From Corynebacterium humireducens NBRC 106098 = DSM 45392 (lineage in GTDB: Bacteria > Actinomycetota > Actinomycetes > Mycobacteriales > Mycobacteriaceae), in NCBI RefSeq assembly GCF_000819445.1, contig NZ_CP005286.1:1-64000 (forward strand): a stretch of DNA of 64,000 nucleotides, read 5' to 3'. The translations under genes and the position numbers were made by a program. This document shows, one piece after another, positions 1 through 11,028 of the stretch (position 1 is its first letter; every line of letters starts with the position of its first letter). The notes under the pieces were generated by a model. That model did not search any database. It was given only the letters and a program-made list of their open reading frames with translations, and was not told the origin of the DNA.

Positions 1-1674
1 GTGACAGATCAGCAACAGTCACTCGCCGAAGCCTGGCAGGCGATCAAGGCGGAGCTCCTCGACCAGTCGGAGCGCTCGGACTCGAGCATCCCCACCTTCA
101 CGCACCAGCAGCGGGCCTTCCTCGGCCTGGTCCAGCCGATCGTCCTCGTCGACGGATACGCCGTGCTGGCCACCCCGCACGCCATGGCCAAGCAGGTCAT
201 CGAGGACGACTTCGGGCCGCACATCGTCAAGGTGCTCACCGAACGCACCGGGCGTCCCTGCAGCCTGGCGGTCTCCATCCAGCCGGAGGCCATGCCGCCG
301 GCCCCGGCCCCGGAGCAGCCCGCGCCGGCACAGCCCCAGCAGCACCAGCCGGTCCCGCCCGCGCAGCGTCCGCAGGGACCGATCCAGACCACGGTCCCGG
401 GCGTGCAGGAGCGCATCCCGGACCACCACCTCGGCTGGGACACCTCGCACACCTCCGCCCCCGTGACGCCGCCCGCCCCGGCGCAGCCGGTGCCGCCGCC
501 CCCGCCGCCTCCGCCTGTGCAGCCCGTGCAGCCGCAGTTCACGCAGGTCACGGCGCCGCACCAGCACCAGCACACCGCGCCGGTGTACCACCAGGGGCAG
601 CGTCTGCCGCGGGAGACGCCGGCGCACGACCCGAACCGCGACAAGTCGCTCAATCCGAAGTACACGTTCGAGAACTTCGTCATCGGTTCCTCGAACCGTT
701 TCGCCAACGGCGCGGCCGTCGCGGTCGCCGAGAACCCGGCCCGCGCCTACAACCCCCTGTTCATCTGGGGCGGCTCCGGCCTGGGTAAGACGCACCTCCT
801 GCACGCCGCGGGCAACTACGCACAGGTCCTGCAGCCGGGTCTGCGGGTGAAGTACGTCTCGAGTGAGGAGTTCACCAACGACTACATCAACTCGGTGCGC
901 GACGACCGGCAGGAGTCCTTCAAGCGGCGCTACCGCAACCTCGACATCCTCATGGTCGACGACATCCAGTTCCTCGAGGGCAAGGAAGGTACGCAGGAGG
1001 AGTTCTTCCACACCTTCAACGCGCTGCACCAGGCGGACAAGCAGATCATCCTGTCCTCGGACCGTCCGCCGAAGCAGCTGACCACGCTGGAGGACCGCCT
1101 GCGCACGCGTTTCGAGGGTGGGCTGATCACGGACATCCAGCCGCCGGACCTGGAGACCCGCATCGCCATCCTGGAGAAGAAGGCCCAGGCGGACGGCACG
1201 CACGTCGACCGCAGTGTGCTGGAGCTCATCGCCTCGCGTTTCGAGTCCTCGATCCGCGAGCTCGAGGGCGCGCTCATCCGCGTGTCGGCCTACTCCTCGC
1301 TCATCAACGAGCCGATCAACCAGGAGATGGCCGAGATCGCGCTGCGTGACATCCTTCCCGACGCCGCCGACGTCGAGATCACGGCCTCCACGATCATGGA
1401 GGTCACCTCCGACTACTTCGGGATCACGATGGACACCCTCACCGGCGCCGGCAAGACCCGCGCCGTCGCGCACGCCCGCCAGCTGGCGATGTACCTGTGC
1501 CGCGAGCTCACCGACCTCTCCCTGCCGAAGATCGGCCAGGAGTTCGGCGGCAAGGACCACACCACCGTCATGTACGCCGACCGCAAGATCCGCAAGGAGA
1601 TGACCGAGAAGCGTGACACCTACGACGAGATCCAGCAGCTGACGCAGCTCATCAAGAACCGCGGTCGAGGTTAG
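1..1674 (+). CDS. dnaA: Chromosomal replication initiator DnaA
   Basis: The ATP-dependent initiator binds 9-bp DnaA boxes, melts oriC and recruits the helicase. The 557-residue protein shows the whole family layout: an N-terminal interaction domain (about 1-90), a long Pro/Gln/His-rich linker (about 95-210), an AAA+ core with Walker [10 protein letters not shown] (about 257-265) and Walker [11 protein letters not shown] (about 316-325), and a C-terminal DNA-binding domain with the DnaA signature around [15 protein letters not shown] (about 517-531). It starts with GTG at the first base of the window, so its promoter lies outside. The long linker is normal for corynebacteria. Its likely targets, two clusters of DnaA boxes, lie at about 2.0-2.2 kb and 26.8-27.1 kb. 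Confidence 0.98.
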   Translation: MTDQQQSLAEAWQAIKAELLDQSERSDSSIPTFTHQQRAFLGLVQPIVLVDGYAVLATPHAMAKQVIEDDFGPHIVKVLTERTGRPCSLAVSIQPEAMPPAPAPEQPAPAQPQQHQPVPPAQRPQGPIQTTVPGVQERIPDHHLGWDTSHTSAPVTPPAPAQPVPPPPPPPPVQPVQPQFTQVTAPHQHQHTAPVYHQGQRLPRETPAHDPNRDKSLNPKYTFENFVIGSSNRFANGAAVAVAENPARAYNPLFIWGGSGLGKTHLLHAAGNYAQVLQPGLRVKYVSSEEFTNDYINSVRDDRQESFKRRYRNLDILMVDDIQFLEGKEGTQEEFFHTFNALHQADKQIILSSDRPPKQLTTLEDRLRTRFEGGLITDIQPPDLETRIAILEKKAQADGTHVDRSVLELIASRFESSIRELEGALIRVSAYSSLINEPINQEMAEIALRDILPDAADVEITASTIMEVTSDYFGITMDTLTGAGKTRAVAHARQLAMYLCRELTDLSLPKIGQEFGGKDHTTVMYADRKIRKEMTEKRDTYDEIQQLTQLIKNRGRG

Positions 1675-1693
1675 ACACAACTTCTCGACGTTC

Positions 1694-1729
1694 CGACGCC
1701 CCGCCCATCACCCGATGCGCGGGGCGTCG
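1694..1729 (+). terminator. Hairpin downstream of dnaA
   Basis: CGACGCCCCGC (1694-1704) pairs with GCGGGGCGTCG (1719-1729), an 11-bp GC-rich stem with a 14-nt loop 20 bases after the dnaA stop. No strong T-run follows, so it may be a weak or factor-assisted terminator. Confidence 0.5.
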
Positions 1730-1770
1730 CTGATTCCGGGTCCCGCCCCGCCCGCCTCGCGCTACAAGTT

Positions 1771-1848
1771 CGGAATGACATGTTCGGGAGCTCCCGGCCA
1801 CAGCCCGACGCGTTCGAGAGGAGTAGTGGTCCCGAACATGTCATTCCG
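1771..1848. repeat. Intergenic palindromic element A
   Basis: CGGAATGACATGTTCGGGA (1771-1789) is a perfect 19-bp inverted repeat of 1830-1848. The 40-nt loop holds GTTCGAGAGGAG (1812-1823), a core also seen in the elements near 17.7, 27.2 and 37.1 kb. It lies between dnaA and the DnaA-box cluster. A role as terminator, REP-like repeat or origin boundary cannot be told from sequence. Confidence 0.65.
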
Positions 1849-1862
1849 GCGGTGGCCCGACC

Positions 1863-1904
1863 CGAATGACAAAACCCGCCACGGCCCCGAAAATGTGTCA
1901 TTCG
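1863..1904. repeat. Short palindrome next to element A
   Basis: CGAATGACA (1863-1871) and TGTCATTCG (1896-1904) form a 9-bp inverted repeat. The arms share GAATGACA/TGTCATTC with element A just upstream, which suggests a decayed second copy. Confidence 0.45.
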
Positions 1905-1959
1905 CTCCCGAGGCCCGGCCCGCCAGGCCCCTGAACAGGCACGATGCGACGCGGAAAAG

Positions 1960-2229
1960 TTACTCACAGGGCTATCCACACCTGTGTAATTACACTCTTG
2001 TAATTCGGAGAGATTAGTCACAGTGTGACGGCCAGCACAATAGCCCGCACCCCTGTGGACAACCGCGTTTTCGCTGTTGAGAAGCGGTGAATGGATTCGA
2101 CCCTCCTGTGGATAAGTCCGGAAGGGCGGAAGTTATCCACAATTGCCCAGAGTTATCCACAAGTTATCCACAGGCAGAATCACACGGCGGATTCGGTCGA
2201 CTACCTTGTGATTCGACCCTCCATCCACA
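1960..2229. other. oriC: oriC: DnaA-box cluster between dnaA and dnaN
   Basis: Four perfect TTATCCACA-type boxes lie at 2107-2115 (reverse), 2133-2141, 2153-2161 and 2164-2172. Near matches lie at 1972-1980 and 2054-2062, and weaker ones at 1960-1968 and 2221-2229. The last two perfect boxes are almost contiguous. AT-richer sequence follows (about 2250-2285, with TTACTCTCTTTC and CTTGTAATTTCTC), suitable as an unwinding region. The position between dnaA and dnaN is the usual actinobacterial origin. A 12-mer CTTGTGATTCGA at 2205-2216 recurs in the second box cluster at 26801-26812. No coding ORF here is credible. Confidence 0.85.
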
Positions 2230-2449
2230 GGTTGCACAGGACCTACTGCTCTTACTCTCTTTCAAACTTGTAATTTCTCAAGAAGAAAGAGGATGTGGGG
2301 AGAACGGACCGGAGCCGAGCTCCGGGAGGTGCCCGGACCCGGCTGAGACGAATTACAAGAGTTCGATCGCCGGGAACGGTCAGGTACGTTGGAGTTTGTT
2401 ATTCAGGGTCCGCAGCGCCGGATCACAAGTTTTTGAGGAGCCCGAAAGC

Positions 2450-3637
2450 ATGGAGTCACAAGCAGTGTCGTTCCGGGTGGTCAGAGATGATCTGGCCAAC
2501 GCGGTGGCGTGGGTCGCCAGGAATCTGCCCACCAAGGTCACGCAGCCGGTTCTGCGAGCCATGCTCATCACTGCGGATGACAACGGTCTGGAGTTCGCCG
2601 GCTTCGACTACGAGGTGTCGACGCGGGTGAAGATCGCCGCGGAGATCGGCGACCAGGGGCGGATCGCGGTGGCGGGCAAGCTCATCTCGGAGATTGTCAG
2701 CAACCTGCCGAACAAGCCGGTCGAGCTCCGCGTCGAGGGTTCCAAGGCACTCCTGTCCTGTGGTTCCTCCCGCTTCGAGCTGCCGCTCATCCCGCTGGAT
2801 GACTACCCGCAGATCCCGACGCTGCCGGAGGTCACCGGCACGATCCACCCGGCCTTGTTCTCCGAGGCGGTCACCCAGGTGGCCACCGCCGCCGGCAAGG
2901 ATGACACCCTGCCGATGCTCACCGGTGTGCACATGGAGATCACCGGCAACCAGGTGAAGCTGGCCGCCACGGACCGTTTCCGTCTGGCGCTGCGCACCTT
3001 CGAGTGGGATCCGGCGTCCCCGGACGTCGAGGCGAAGCTGCTGGTCCCGGCGAAGACGCTGCTGGACAACGCCCGCACCCTCGATCAGAGCGTGAACAAC
3101 CCGGTGGAGATCGCCGTCGGCACGGGTGAGCAGATCGGCGCCGCCGGCCTGTTCGGCATCCACACCGATTCCCGGGAGACGACCACCCGCATGCTCGACG
3201 CGGACTTCCCGAACATCCAGCCGCTGCTGCCGAAGACGCACACGTCGATCGCCAGCGTGGAGATCGCCCCGCTGCAGGAGGCGATCCGCCGCGTCAGCCT
3301 GGTCACCGAGCGCAACGCGCAGATCCGCATGCAGTTCACCGACGGTGAGCTCATCCTCTCGGCCGGTGGTCTGGACTCCGGCCATGCCGAGGAGCGTCTG
3401 CCCTGTGCCTTCGCGGGCAAGGATGAGCTGGTCATCGCCTTCAACCCGGGTTACCTGCGGGACGGTCTGTCCGTGATCCACACCAACCGTGTGGTCTTCG
3501 GGTTCACCGAGCCTTCGCGCCCGGCGATCCTCGTCCCGGACCCGGAGGAGCTGCCGGAGCCGGACGCGGAGGGCATCTTCCCGACCCCGGAGACGGAGTT
3601 CACCTACCTGCTCATGCCGGTGCGCCTGCCCGGATAG
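2450..3637 (+). CDS. dnaN: DNA polymerase III beta subunit (sliding clamp)
   Basis: The ring-shaped clamp tethers the replicative polymerase to DNA. The frame is open far upstream through the origin, but the real start is ATG at 2450 ([21 protein letters not shown]), preceded by a GAGGAG ribosome site at 2435-2440. That gives 395 residues, the normal length of three clamp domains. Typical stretches include the KFxLVTERNxQIRM-like segment ([15 protein letters not shown]) and the C-terminal [10 protein letters not shown], which ends with the usual M-P-x-R-x tail. recF follows at once. Confidence 0.97.
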   Translation: MESQAVSFRVVRDDLANAVAWVARNLPTKVTQPVLRAMLITADDNGLEFAGFDYEVSTRVKIAAEIGDQGRIAVAGKLISEIVSNLPNKPVELRVEGSKALLSCGSSRFELPLIPLDDYPQIPTLPEVTGTIHPALFSEAVTQVATAAGKDDTLPMLTGVHMEITGNQVKLAATDRFRLALRTFEWDPASPDVEAKLLVPAKTLLDNARTLDQSVNNPVEIAVGTGEQIGAAGLFGIHTDSRETTTRMLDADFPNIQPLLPKTHTSIASVEIAPLQEAIRRVSLVTERNAQIRMQFTDGELILSAGGLDSGHAEERLPCAFAGKDELVIAFNPGYLRDGLSVIHTNRVVFGFTEPSRPAILVPDPEELPEPDAEGIFPTPETEFTYLLMPVRLPG

Positions 3638-3648
3638 GTGGGTGGCTC

Positions 3649-4806
3649 ATCTACATCAGGACGCTTGACCTGCGGGACTTCCGCAGCTGGCCGGAGCTGA
3701 CGCTCGAGCTCGGACCGGGGATCACCCTGTTCGTCGGGCGCAACGGCTTCGGCAAGACGAACATCGTCGAGGCGGTCGGCTACACCGCCCACCTGGCCTC
3801 CCACCGCGTCGCCCACGACGCGCCGCTGGTGCGGCAGGGGGCGGTCAACGCCCGCATCTCGACGACCGCCGTCAACCACGGCCGCGAACTGACCACCCAC
3901 CTGCTGATCAAGCCGCACGCCGCGAACCAGGCGCAGATCAACCGGACGCGGCTGAACTCCCCGCGGGAACTCCTCGGGGTGGTCCGGACCGTGTTGTTCG
4001 CGCCGGAGGACCTGGCGCTGATCAAGGGGGAGCCGGCGGAACGGCGCCGCTACCTGGACGACATCATCGCCACCCGCAGCCCGCGGCTGGCCGGGGTGAA
4101 GGCCGACTACGACAAGGTCCTGCGCCAGAGGAACGCCCTGCTCAAGTCGGCGAACGCCGCGCTGCGCCGCGGTTACCGGGACGCCGACGGGGCCGGTGCG
4201 CTGGCGACGCTCGACGTGTGGGACGGCCAGCTCGCCGCGCACGGTGCGCAGGTCATCGCGGCCCGGCTCACCCTCGTGGAGGAACTGGGGCCGCTGGTCA
4301 CGGAGGCCTATGCGGGGATCGCCCCGGAGTCCCGGCCGGCGCGGGTGGAGTACCGGGGGACGGTGGCGTCGGCAAGCAATGACGTGGAGGTCCTCGAGGC
4401 GGAGATGCTCGCGGAGCTCGGCCGGGGACGGCAGCGTGAGATCGAACGCGGCATGTCGCTGGTCGGGCCGCACCGCGATGACCTGCTGCTCCACCTCGGG
4501 GATACGCCGGCGAAGGGTTTCGCCTCGCACGGGGAGACGTGGAGTTACGCGGTCGCGCTGCGGCTGGCGGAGTTCACGCTGCTGCGTCGCGACGGCTCCG
4601 ACCCGGTGCTCATCCTCGACGACGTGTTCTCGGAGCTCGACGCGAAACGACGCGAGAAGCTCGTCGACCTGGCCGCGGACGCGGAGCAGGTGCTCATCAC
4701 CGCGGCGGTCGACGCCGATCTGCCGCCGAACATCACGGCGGCGGCGAGGAAGTACCTGGTCACGGTGCGGGACACGGAGGAGGGCAGGATCAGTGAGCTC
4801 GAATGA
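3649..4806 (+). CDS. recF: DNA replication and repair protein RecF, with a probable AUC start codon
   Basis: RecF is an SMC-like ATPase that loads RecA at gaps and helps restart forks. Family features are the N-terminal [16 protein letters not shown], Walker [10 protein letters not shown] (about 3736-3762), and the C-terminal signature and Walker B region [10 protein letters not shown] (about 4612-4641). The frame has no ATG, GTG or TTG between the dnaN stop and GTG at 3829, which lies past Walker A and cannot be the functional start. RecF normally begins M-Y-(I/V)-R-x-L-x-L-R-D-F-R-S-W; here the first codon of that block is ATC at 3649, 11 bases after the dnaN stop and behind a GGTGGGTGG purine stretch. 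From there the product is 385 residues, a normal length. A base-call error changing ATG to ATC is the alternative. The 3' end overlaps dciA by 14 bp. Confidence 0.9.
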   Translation: MYIRTLDLRDFRSWPELTLELGPGITLFVGRNGFGKTNIVEAVGYTAHLASHRVAHDAPLVRQGAVNARISTTAVNHGRELTTHLLIKPHAANQAQINRTRLNSPRELLGVVRTVLFAPEDLALIKGEPAERRRYLDDIIATRSPRLAGVKADYDKVLRQRNALLKSANAALRRGYRDADGAGALATLDVWDGQLAAHGAQVIAARLTLVEELGPLVTEAYAGIAPESRPARVEYRGTVASASNDVEVLEAEMLAELGRGRQREIERGMSLVGPHRDDLLLHLGDTPAKGFASHGETWSYAVALRLAEFTLLRRDGSDPVLILDDVFSELDAKRREKLVDLAADAEQVLITAAVDADLPPNITAAARKYLVTVRDTEEGRISELE

Positions 4807-5314
4807 GCAGGACCCGGTCCAGGCCGCCTTCGAGGCCATGCAGAAGGCCGCGAAACAGCGCGGCGCCACGCCCCTGCCGCCGCGCCGGCCGCAGAGGAAG
4901 ACGACCCCGCCGCGGTTGGGGATGCCGACGGGGAAGGATGGACGCCGACGTCGGCGTCCGCTGGAGGTGGACACGTTCGGGTCGCTGCTGGGCACGGAGA
5001 TCCGGCGCCGCGGGTGGGAGAAGGACATCGCGGGTGGCTGGGTGTTCGGCAACTGGGAGGAGCTGGTCGGCCCGAAGATCGCGCAGCACACCACGGTGGA
5101 GATGGTGAAGGACAGGAAACTGTTCATCACGTGTGACTCGACGGCCTGGGCGACGAACCTGCGGATGATGCAGCGGCAGATCCTCCAGGTGATCGCGGAG
5201 AAGGTCGGCCCGAACATCATCGTGGAACTGAAGATCTTCGGACCGCGGGCCCCGAGTTGGCGCAAGGGGCCGCTCCACGTCAAGGGTCGCGGTCCGCGCG
5301 ACACCTACGGATAG
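4793..5314 (+). CDS. dciA: DciA-type helicase loader/partner (DUF721)
   Basis: The 173-residue protein has a basic, Pro/Arg-rich N-terminal half and a C-terminal DUF721 domain (about 60-150) with [27 protein letters not shown] and the [17 protein letters not shown] block. Family members act with the replicative helicase (DciA; Rv0004 in M. tuberculosis is the same locus). GTG at 4793 is chosen because AGGAGGG stands 6-12 bases upstream inside recF and the reading frames overlap by 14 bp, as is usual for this operon. It sits between recF and gyrB. Confidence 0.85.
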   Translation: MSSNEQDPVQAAFEAMQKAAKQRGATPLPPRRPQRKTTPPRLGMPTGKDGRRRRRPLEVDTFGSLLGTEIRRRGWEKDIAGGWVFGNWEELVGPKIAQHTTVEMVKDRKLFITCDSTAWATNLRMMQRQILQVIAEKVGPNIIVELKIFGPRAPSWRKGPLHVKGRGPRDTYG

Positions 5315-5401
5315 GCACTTTCCCCCGAAAACGCGCGAGAACCGCCCTCCGACGCGCGCGACCCCTTCCCTGGTAGTGACCCCCGCAGTGTAGACTGGTG
5401 A

Positions 5402-7495
<2,094 letters not shown>

Positions 7496-7517
7496 GTAGC
7501 CCGGGCCCCTCAGGGGC

Positions 7518-8153
7518 TCAGGGCAGCGCGGCGACCTCGATCTCGAGCATCTGGCCCATCCCGATCCACCCGATCCACGGTTCCTCGTGGAGGACGACGG
7601 GGGAGTGCACGTGCCCCATGAGGCACGCCTCGTAGCCGCGGGAGAGGAGGTGCTCGGTGGTGGTCGGCAGGCAGGGGTTCTTGGTGTAGCGTCCCTCCAC
7701 CTCGGAGTGGAGGATGCCGACGTGCCCGGGTTCCTCCACGCGCGGCAGATGCTTCACGACGTCCCGCGGGTCCGGGTCCTGCGTCACGTTCACCGCGTGG
7801 AACACCAGCGGCAGGTCGGGGACGCGGATCTCGGCGACGGCGTCGTCGGTGGGGCGGTGGACGCCGCTGATCTCCGGGAAGAGCGGGATCATGCCGGAGC
7901 CGACGTCGTGGTTGCCCCACACGTGAACCAGGGGGCGTTCCAGTTCTTCGGTGACCAGGCGGAACAGGTCGACTGCGTCGGCGAGGTCCTTCCCGGTGGC
8001 CTTTTTCTTGTCCAGCAGGTCGCCTGTGAAGACGATGGCGTCGGCGCCGTTGCGGGTGGCGTCGATAAGCGCCTCCCGCGCCCACCGGGCACCCGGCGCC
8101 TTGCTGCGACCCAGATGCAGATCGCCGAAGGCGGCGAGCCGTACCGTGCTCAT
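7518..8153 (-). CDS. Calcineurin-like metallophosphoesterase
   Basis: A 211-residue protein with the full two-metal phosphoesterase set in order: FGDLHLG, FTGDLL, WGNHDVG, the ILHSE histidine, and GHVHSP. No membrane segment or signal peptide is seen, so it is probably cytoplasmic. The substrate is unknown. It starts with ATG at 8153, four bases after the stop of the upstream gene at 8158, so the two form an operon. It converges on gyrB across a 22-bp gap that holds the small palindrome GCCCCTCAGGGGC (7505-7517). Confidence 0.85.
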   Translation of the reverse strand: MSTVRLAAFGDLHLGRSKAPGARWAREALIDATRNGADAIVFTGDLLDKKKATGKDLADAVDLFRLVTEELERPLVHVWGNHDVGSGMIPLFPEISGVHRPTDDAVAEIRVPDLPLVFHAVNVTQDPDPRDVVKHLPRVEEPGHVGILHSEVEGRYTKNPCLPTTTEHLLSRGYEACLMGHVHSPVVLHEEPWIGWIGMGQMLEIEVAALP

Positions 8154-8157
8154 GGAC

Positions 8158-8598
8158 CTAGGACATGTGCTTCTGCAGGATCCTGCCGAGCTCCGGGATC
8201 TCCGGCTCGATGACCTTCGCGGCCTTGCCGCGCAGGCCGTTGTAGGCCTTCGCCAGGGGCGCCACGGTGATGGACTCCGCGTTGCGGTCCGCGATGGACA
8301 TGAGCGAGTCCACGACCTGGGCGCTGCGGCCGGCGAGGAAGGCACCGAAGTCGGTGGACTCCTCGGCACGGAAGGCCTGCCAGTGGGGCTGGAGGTCGCC
8401 GAGAACGTCCGGGAGCATGCGGTTGACGCCCTTGGACACGATGTTCGCGTCGACCTTCTTCGCCGCGGCCACGGCAGCCTTGATGGCGGTGCCGGTGAGT
8501 CCGGACTGCTTCGCGACGGTCGCGTCAGCGAAAGCAGTCAGGTCCGCGACCACGGTGTCGCGCTTGTCGGCGGTCAGGAGCTGGGAGAGATCAGTCAT
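8158..8598 (-). CDS. Conserved corynebacterial protein (DUF6918-like)
   Basis: The 146-residue mostly helical protein (MTDLSQLLTADKRDTVVADL...) resembles a small family of unknown function found in corynebacteria. It contains Ala-rich helices and no catalytic motif or signal peptide. The likely promoter is leaderless: TAGGCT lies 7 bases before the ATG on this strand. It is the first gene of a two-gene unit with the metallophosphoesterase. Confidence 0.7.
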   Translation of the reverse strand: MTDLSQLLTADKRDTVVADLTAFADATVAKQSGLTGTAIKAAVAAAKKVDANIVSKGVNRMLPDVLGDLQPHWQAFRAEESTDFGAFLAGRSAQVVDSLMSIADRNAESITVAPLAKAYNGLRGKAAKVIEPEIPELGRILQKHMS

Positions 8599-8836
8599 GC
8601 GGACCAGCCTATCGCGGGAGATGGGTGGGTGTGGGACGAAAGGAAACGGCGATCACCATGGTGACGCGCATCCGGTGGGCCGGGTGACGCGCAACGACGA
8701 TGATCGCCTGCAGTTGCAGCTCTTCCGCCACAGCCAGAACGCCTCATTGGTTACTTCTGTTGACTGCAGCCACAACGGTTACCGATATTACACGTCCTGG
8801 AAGAATCATGCGGACAAATCCCCCGGAACGACGACA

Positions 8837-8863
8837 CCGCCCTGACCGGGAGGGTCAGGGCGG
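8837..8863 (-). terminator. Hairpin after the secreted protein gene at 8902
   Basis: CCGCCCTGACC (8837-8847) pairs with GGTCAGGGCGG (8853-8863), an 11-bp stem with a 5-nt loop, 39 bases past the stop of the minus-strand gene. The 8599-8836 stretch beside it holds nothing recognisable. Confidence 0.6.
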
Positions 8864-8901
8864 TTGGCTGAGGATCAGGGGATGCTCGCGAGAGCCTCCA
8901 T

Positions 8902-9561
8902 CTACTGCTGTGCGGCTGCCTTCGGGTCCTGGCCGCCAACCGGGCCGGTGGCCGGCTTCTGGGCGTCAGCCTTGGCATCCTGGCCAGCGACCGGGCCGGT
9001 GGTAGGACCCTCGGAGTCATCACCGGTAACCGGTGCGGACTCGTCAGAGGAGGCGGAGGAGTTGGCGCCGGAGCTCAGGAGACCAGCGGCACCGAGAGCG
9101 GACAGGCCGAGCAGCGCTGCGCCACCGACGGAGGAGCCGTCCTTGTCATCGCCGTTGTCGCCACCGTTGCCGTTGTCGCCACCGTTGCCGTTGCCCGGAT
9201 CGATGTAGGAGCCCGCCGAGCACTCAGCTCCGACAGTCTTGTAAGAAACACCGTCGACCACCGAATCGACGGTGCCGTGGGTGATCTGAGCAAAGTTGTA
9301 GTTCGTGTAGACGTTGCCGTTCTTGGTGAAGCAGTTCGGGTACTCCTTGGGCTTCTGGGTACCACCCGGAACGGCGATCAGCTCAACACCGTTCGGCAGG
9401 AAAACGGTCTGAGAGCCCTGGTTCGTGTCAACCGTCACGAGCGTGCCGTAAACACCGGCGTCGTTCTGGACGAGAGTCTGGGCAGAGGCCTGCGGGGCAA
9501 TGATTGCCGAGGCAGCGAGAGCGGTGCCAGCGATGGCCGCGGCAATGCGCTTGTTGAACAT
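8902..9561 (-). CDS. Secreted protein with Gly/Asn-Asp linker, unknown function
   Basis: The 219-residue product begins with a clear signal peptide (MFNKRIAAAIAGTALAASA..., cleavage after ASA-Q near residue 28). A mature domain of about 90 residues follows, with two cysteines (one in YPNCFTK, one in GAECSAGS), then a low-complexity NGNGGDNGNGGDNGDD linker, a hydrophobic stretch near 140-160 (GGAALLGLSALGAAGLLSSG) and a tail in which TGPVAGQDAKADAQ is repeated as TGPVGGQDPKAAAQ. The frame is open further upstream, but the signal peptide fixes the start. It is the first of three unrelated-looking secreted proteins between gyrB and gyrA. No sortase signal is seen; the hydrophobic stretch could be a membrane anchor. 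Confidence 0.7.
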   Translation of the reverse strand: MFNKRIAAAIAGTALAASAIIAPQASAQTLVQNDAGVYGTLVTVDTNQGSQTVFLPNGVELIAVPGGTQKPKEYPNCFTKNGNVYTNYNFAQITHGTVDSVVDGVSYKTVGAECSAGSYIDPGNGNGGDNGNGGDNGDDKDGSSVGGAALLGLSALGAAGLLSSGANSSASSDESAPVTGDDSEGPTTGPVAGQDAKADAQKPATGPVGGQDPKAAAQQ

Positions 9562-9880
9562 TAGAAATCCGTTGACAGATGGGAATGTGTCGAACTGATC
9601 GCCGGGGAATTGGTCCATTGGCAGCGACCACGCTCGGAGTCCAGTGGGGACCACTGGCAGCCGATTGCTACGGAAATGTTAGTCACTGGGGAGAATGGTC
9701 TCTCAACCTAAATGCGTGAACTGGGAATCAAACAAATGGATGCGACCTTAGGTGGCCCCTTTTGGGGGGTCGTGGCATCACGATTTGGCGATTATGCTGC
9801 GAATTCTCTGTGAACGATCAACAAAATGTTACTGGAGAGACAGAATTGCAGCCTTGAGATTTGACGTCGGCGGCGGTGTT

Positions 9881-10147
9881 TCACTGGGGGAGTCGTTGAT
9901 ACACCGCCCGGCAGACCTCTCCGAACTCCCGGTTGAAATCGCTGAGCGGTTCCAGGCGGGCGATCGTGTCCGCGAGGGCGTCACCGGCGGCGGCCGGGTG
10001 GGCGTGGACGGGGATGCCGTCGATACGCGCTCCCGCAACGGCGGCGGAGGCGACGAGTGCCCCGAAGTCGCGCACCGTGACGCGGTGGGCCTCGCAGAAC
10101 TGGTCCGCGATGAGCAGGAGCTGCTCGGGCGTGAGCGAGGGGATCAT
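9881..10147 (-). CDS. Doc-like (death-on-curing) toxin remnant
   Basis: The 88-residue protein follows the pattern of Doc toxins: LTPEQLLLIADQF, then the VRDFGALVASAAVAGA block that in Doc is VRDxGLLESALARP. At the place of the Fic/Doc active site, normally HxFxDGNKR, it reads EPLSDFNREF, so the catalytic His and the GNKR core are degraded. It also ends early compared with the usual ~125 residues. It starts at ATG 10147, overlapping the upstream stop (ATGA), which is typical of toxin-antitoxin operons. It is likely an inactive relic or a repurposed partner. The 9562-9880 stretch contains no other gene that can be supported. Confidence 0.5.
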   Translation of the reverse strand: MIPSLTPEQLLLIADQFCEAHRVTVRDFGALVASAAVAGARIDGIPVHAHPAAAGDALADTIARLEPLSDFNREFGEVCRAVYQRLPQ

Positions 10148-10350
10148 CGGCGGGTCCGTCGGATCCGTGACTCCAGGGCGGCGTGACCGGGGAGGACGTC
10201 GCGGGCGAGTTGGGCGACGGTGGCGTCGTTAAGCAGGCGATTCGCGGCGGAGACGATGGCACGGACGGCCGCTTCGTGCTTGCTGGAACCCTGTGCCTCG
10301 GCGAGGAGGGTGAGGGCGCGGTCCTGTTCCGGGGTGAGACGCAGAGTCAT
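10144..10350 (-). CDS. Small ribbon-helix-helix-like antitoxin
   Basis: The 68-residue protein starts MTLRLTPEQDRALTLLAEAQGSSKHEAAVRAIVSAA, a beta-strand followed by two helices as in MetJ/Arc/CopG DNA-binding antitoxins, with a basic C-terminus. Two ATGs are close together; the second (10350) is chosen because AAGGAGG is 7 bases upstream of it but only one base from the first. Its stop overlaps the Doc-like gene by ATGA. It presumably once bound both the toxin and its own promoter. Confidence 0.55.
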   Translation of the reverse strand: MTLRLTPEQDRALTLLAEAQGSSKHEAAVRAIVSAANRLLNDATVAQLARDVLPGHAALESRIRRTRR

Positions 10351-10417
10351 GGCCATGCCTCCTTGATACCAGGGTGGTGGCAACCCGATGCACGTGCGGG
10401 TGATGGCCGGAAACAAC

Positions 10418-10447
10418 GACGCCGCCCCTGCGGAGAGGGGCGGCGTC
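10418..10447 (-). terminator. Intrinsic terminator of the secreted protein gene at 10462
   Basis: GACGCCGCCCCT (10418-10429) pairs perfectly with AGGGGCGGCGTC (10436-10447). Read on the minus strand the stem is followed by GTTGTTT, a T-rich tail. Confidence 0.75.
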
Positions 10448-10461
10448 ACAGTCAGGGAAGG

Positions 10462-11028
10462 CTAGCGCAGCGAGGAACCTGCGAAGATTCGCGGCAGGTC
10501 GGAGGAGCCGCGCAGGTCAGCGATGCTGCTCGACTTGTCCTTCTCGTCCTTCTTGTCCTTCTCGTCCTTCTTGTCCTTCTCGTCCTTCTTGTCCTCGGTG
10601 TCCACCGGATCGGTGTCCTCGACATCCTCGGTGTCCTCGTCCTCGACGACCGGGGTATCGACCGGCGGGGTGGAGTTGTCGACGACGGTGACCGGGACGC
10701 CGCCGTAGCGCAGGGACTCCTCGTCGGCGTCGATGTTGCCGCAGGCGACGTTGACGAGGTACTCGTCCTGCTGCGGGTCAACGACCTTCACCGTCACGGC
10801 ACCGGTGGCCTCGTCCACGGTGACATCCAGTCCGTCGTTGGTGCCCCACTCCAGGAAGACCGCGCAGTGGGCCGGGGTGGTGAGGGGAGAGACGGTCACG
10901 CTCTCGCCGACGGCCAGCTCCTGTGCCTCGTAGGTGAGCACGGTGGCGGCGAGGGCCGGCTGGGCCAGAACTGCGGAACCGAGAAGCGCTGCGGCGCCGA
11001 GCAGTGCGGAGGAACGCTGGAATGCCAA
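10462..11028 (-). CDS. Secreted protein with charged KDEKDK repeats, unknown function
   Basis: The 188-residue product has the signal peptide MAFQRSSALLGAAALLGSAVLAQPALA. Start choice: TTG at 11028, 7 bases after AGGAG, because the paralogue-like gene at 12626 starts MAFKRYAALL at an ATG; upstream in-frame codons would add a non-signal extension. A beta-rich domain of about 90 residues with two cysteines (HCAVF, VACGN) follows, then an acidic stretch, three KDEKDK units and a Ser-rich tail ending RIFAGSSLR. The tail resembles the end of the 12626 protein. No membrane anchor or LPXTG signal is seen. Confidence 0.7.
   Translation of the reverse strand: MAFQRSSALLGAAALLGSAVLAQPALAATVLTYEAQELAVGESVTVSPLTTPAHCAVFLEWGTNDGLDVTVDEATGAVTVKVVDPQQDEYLVNVACGNIDADEESLRYGGVPVTVVDNSTPPVDTPVVEDEDTEDVEDTDPVDTEDKKDEKDKKDEKDKKDEKDKSSSIADLRGSSDLPRIFAGSSLR
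10534..10595 (-). repeat. 18-bp in-frame tandem repeat
   Basis: Three perfect copies of an 18-bp unit (10534-10551, 10552-10569, 10570-10587) and a partial fourth encode K-D-E-K-D-K repeats in the secreted protein. Being in frame and perfect, the copy number probably varies between strains. Confidence 0.85.

Noticed and set aside
2087..2449. N-terminal extension of dnaN through the origin
   Set aside because: Frame is open by chance over DnaA boxes; a good ribosome site and the family start are at 2450.
3829..4806. recF starting at GTG 3829
   Set aside because: Would remove the N-terminus and Walker A, leaving a non-functional protein; homologous sequence continues upstream to 3649.
8599..8836. 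Small plus-strand ORFs between 8599 and 8836
   Set aside because: No ribosome site, no family resemblance, unusual residue mix.
10534..10595. CRISPR-like repeat
   Set aside because: Contiguous 18-bp units without spacers, inside a coding frame.
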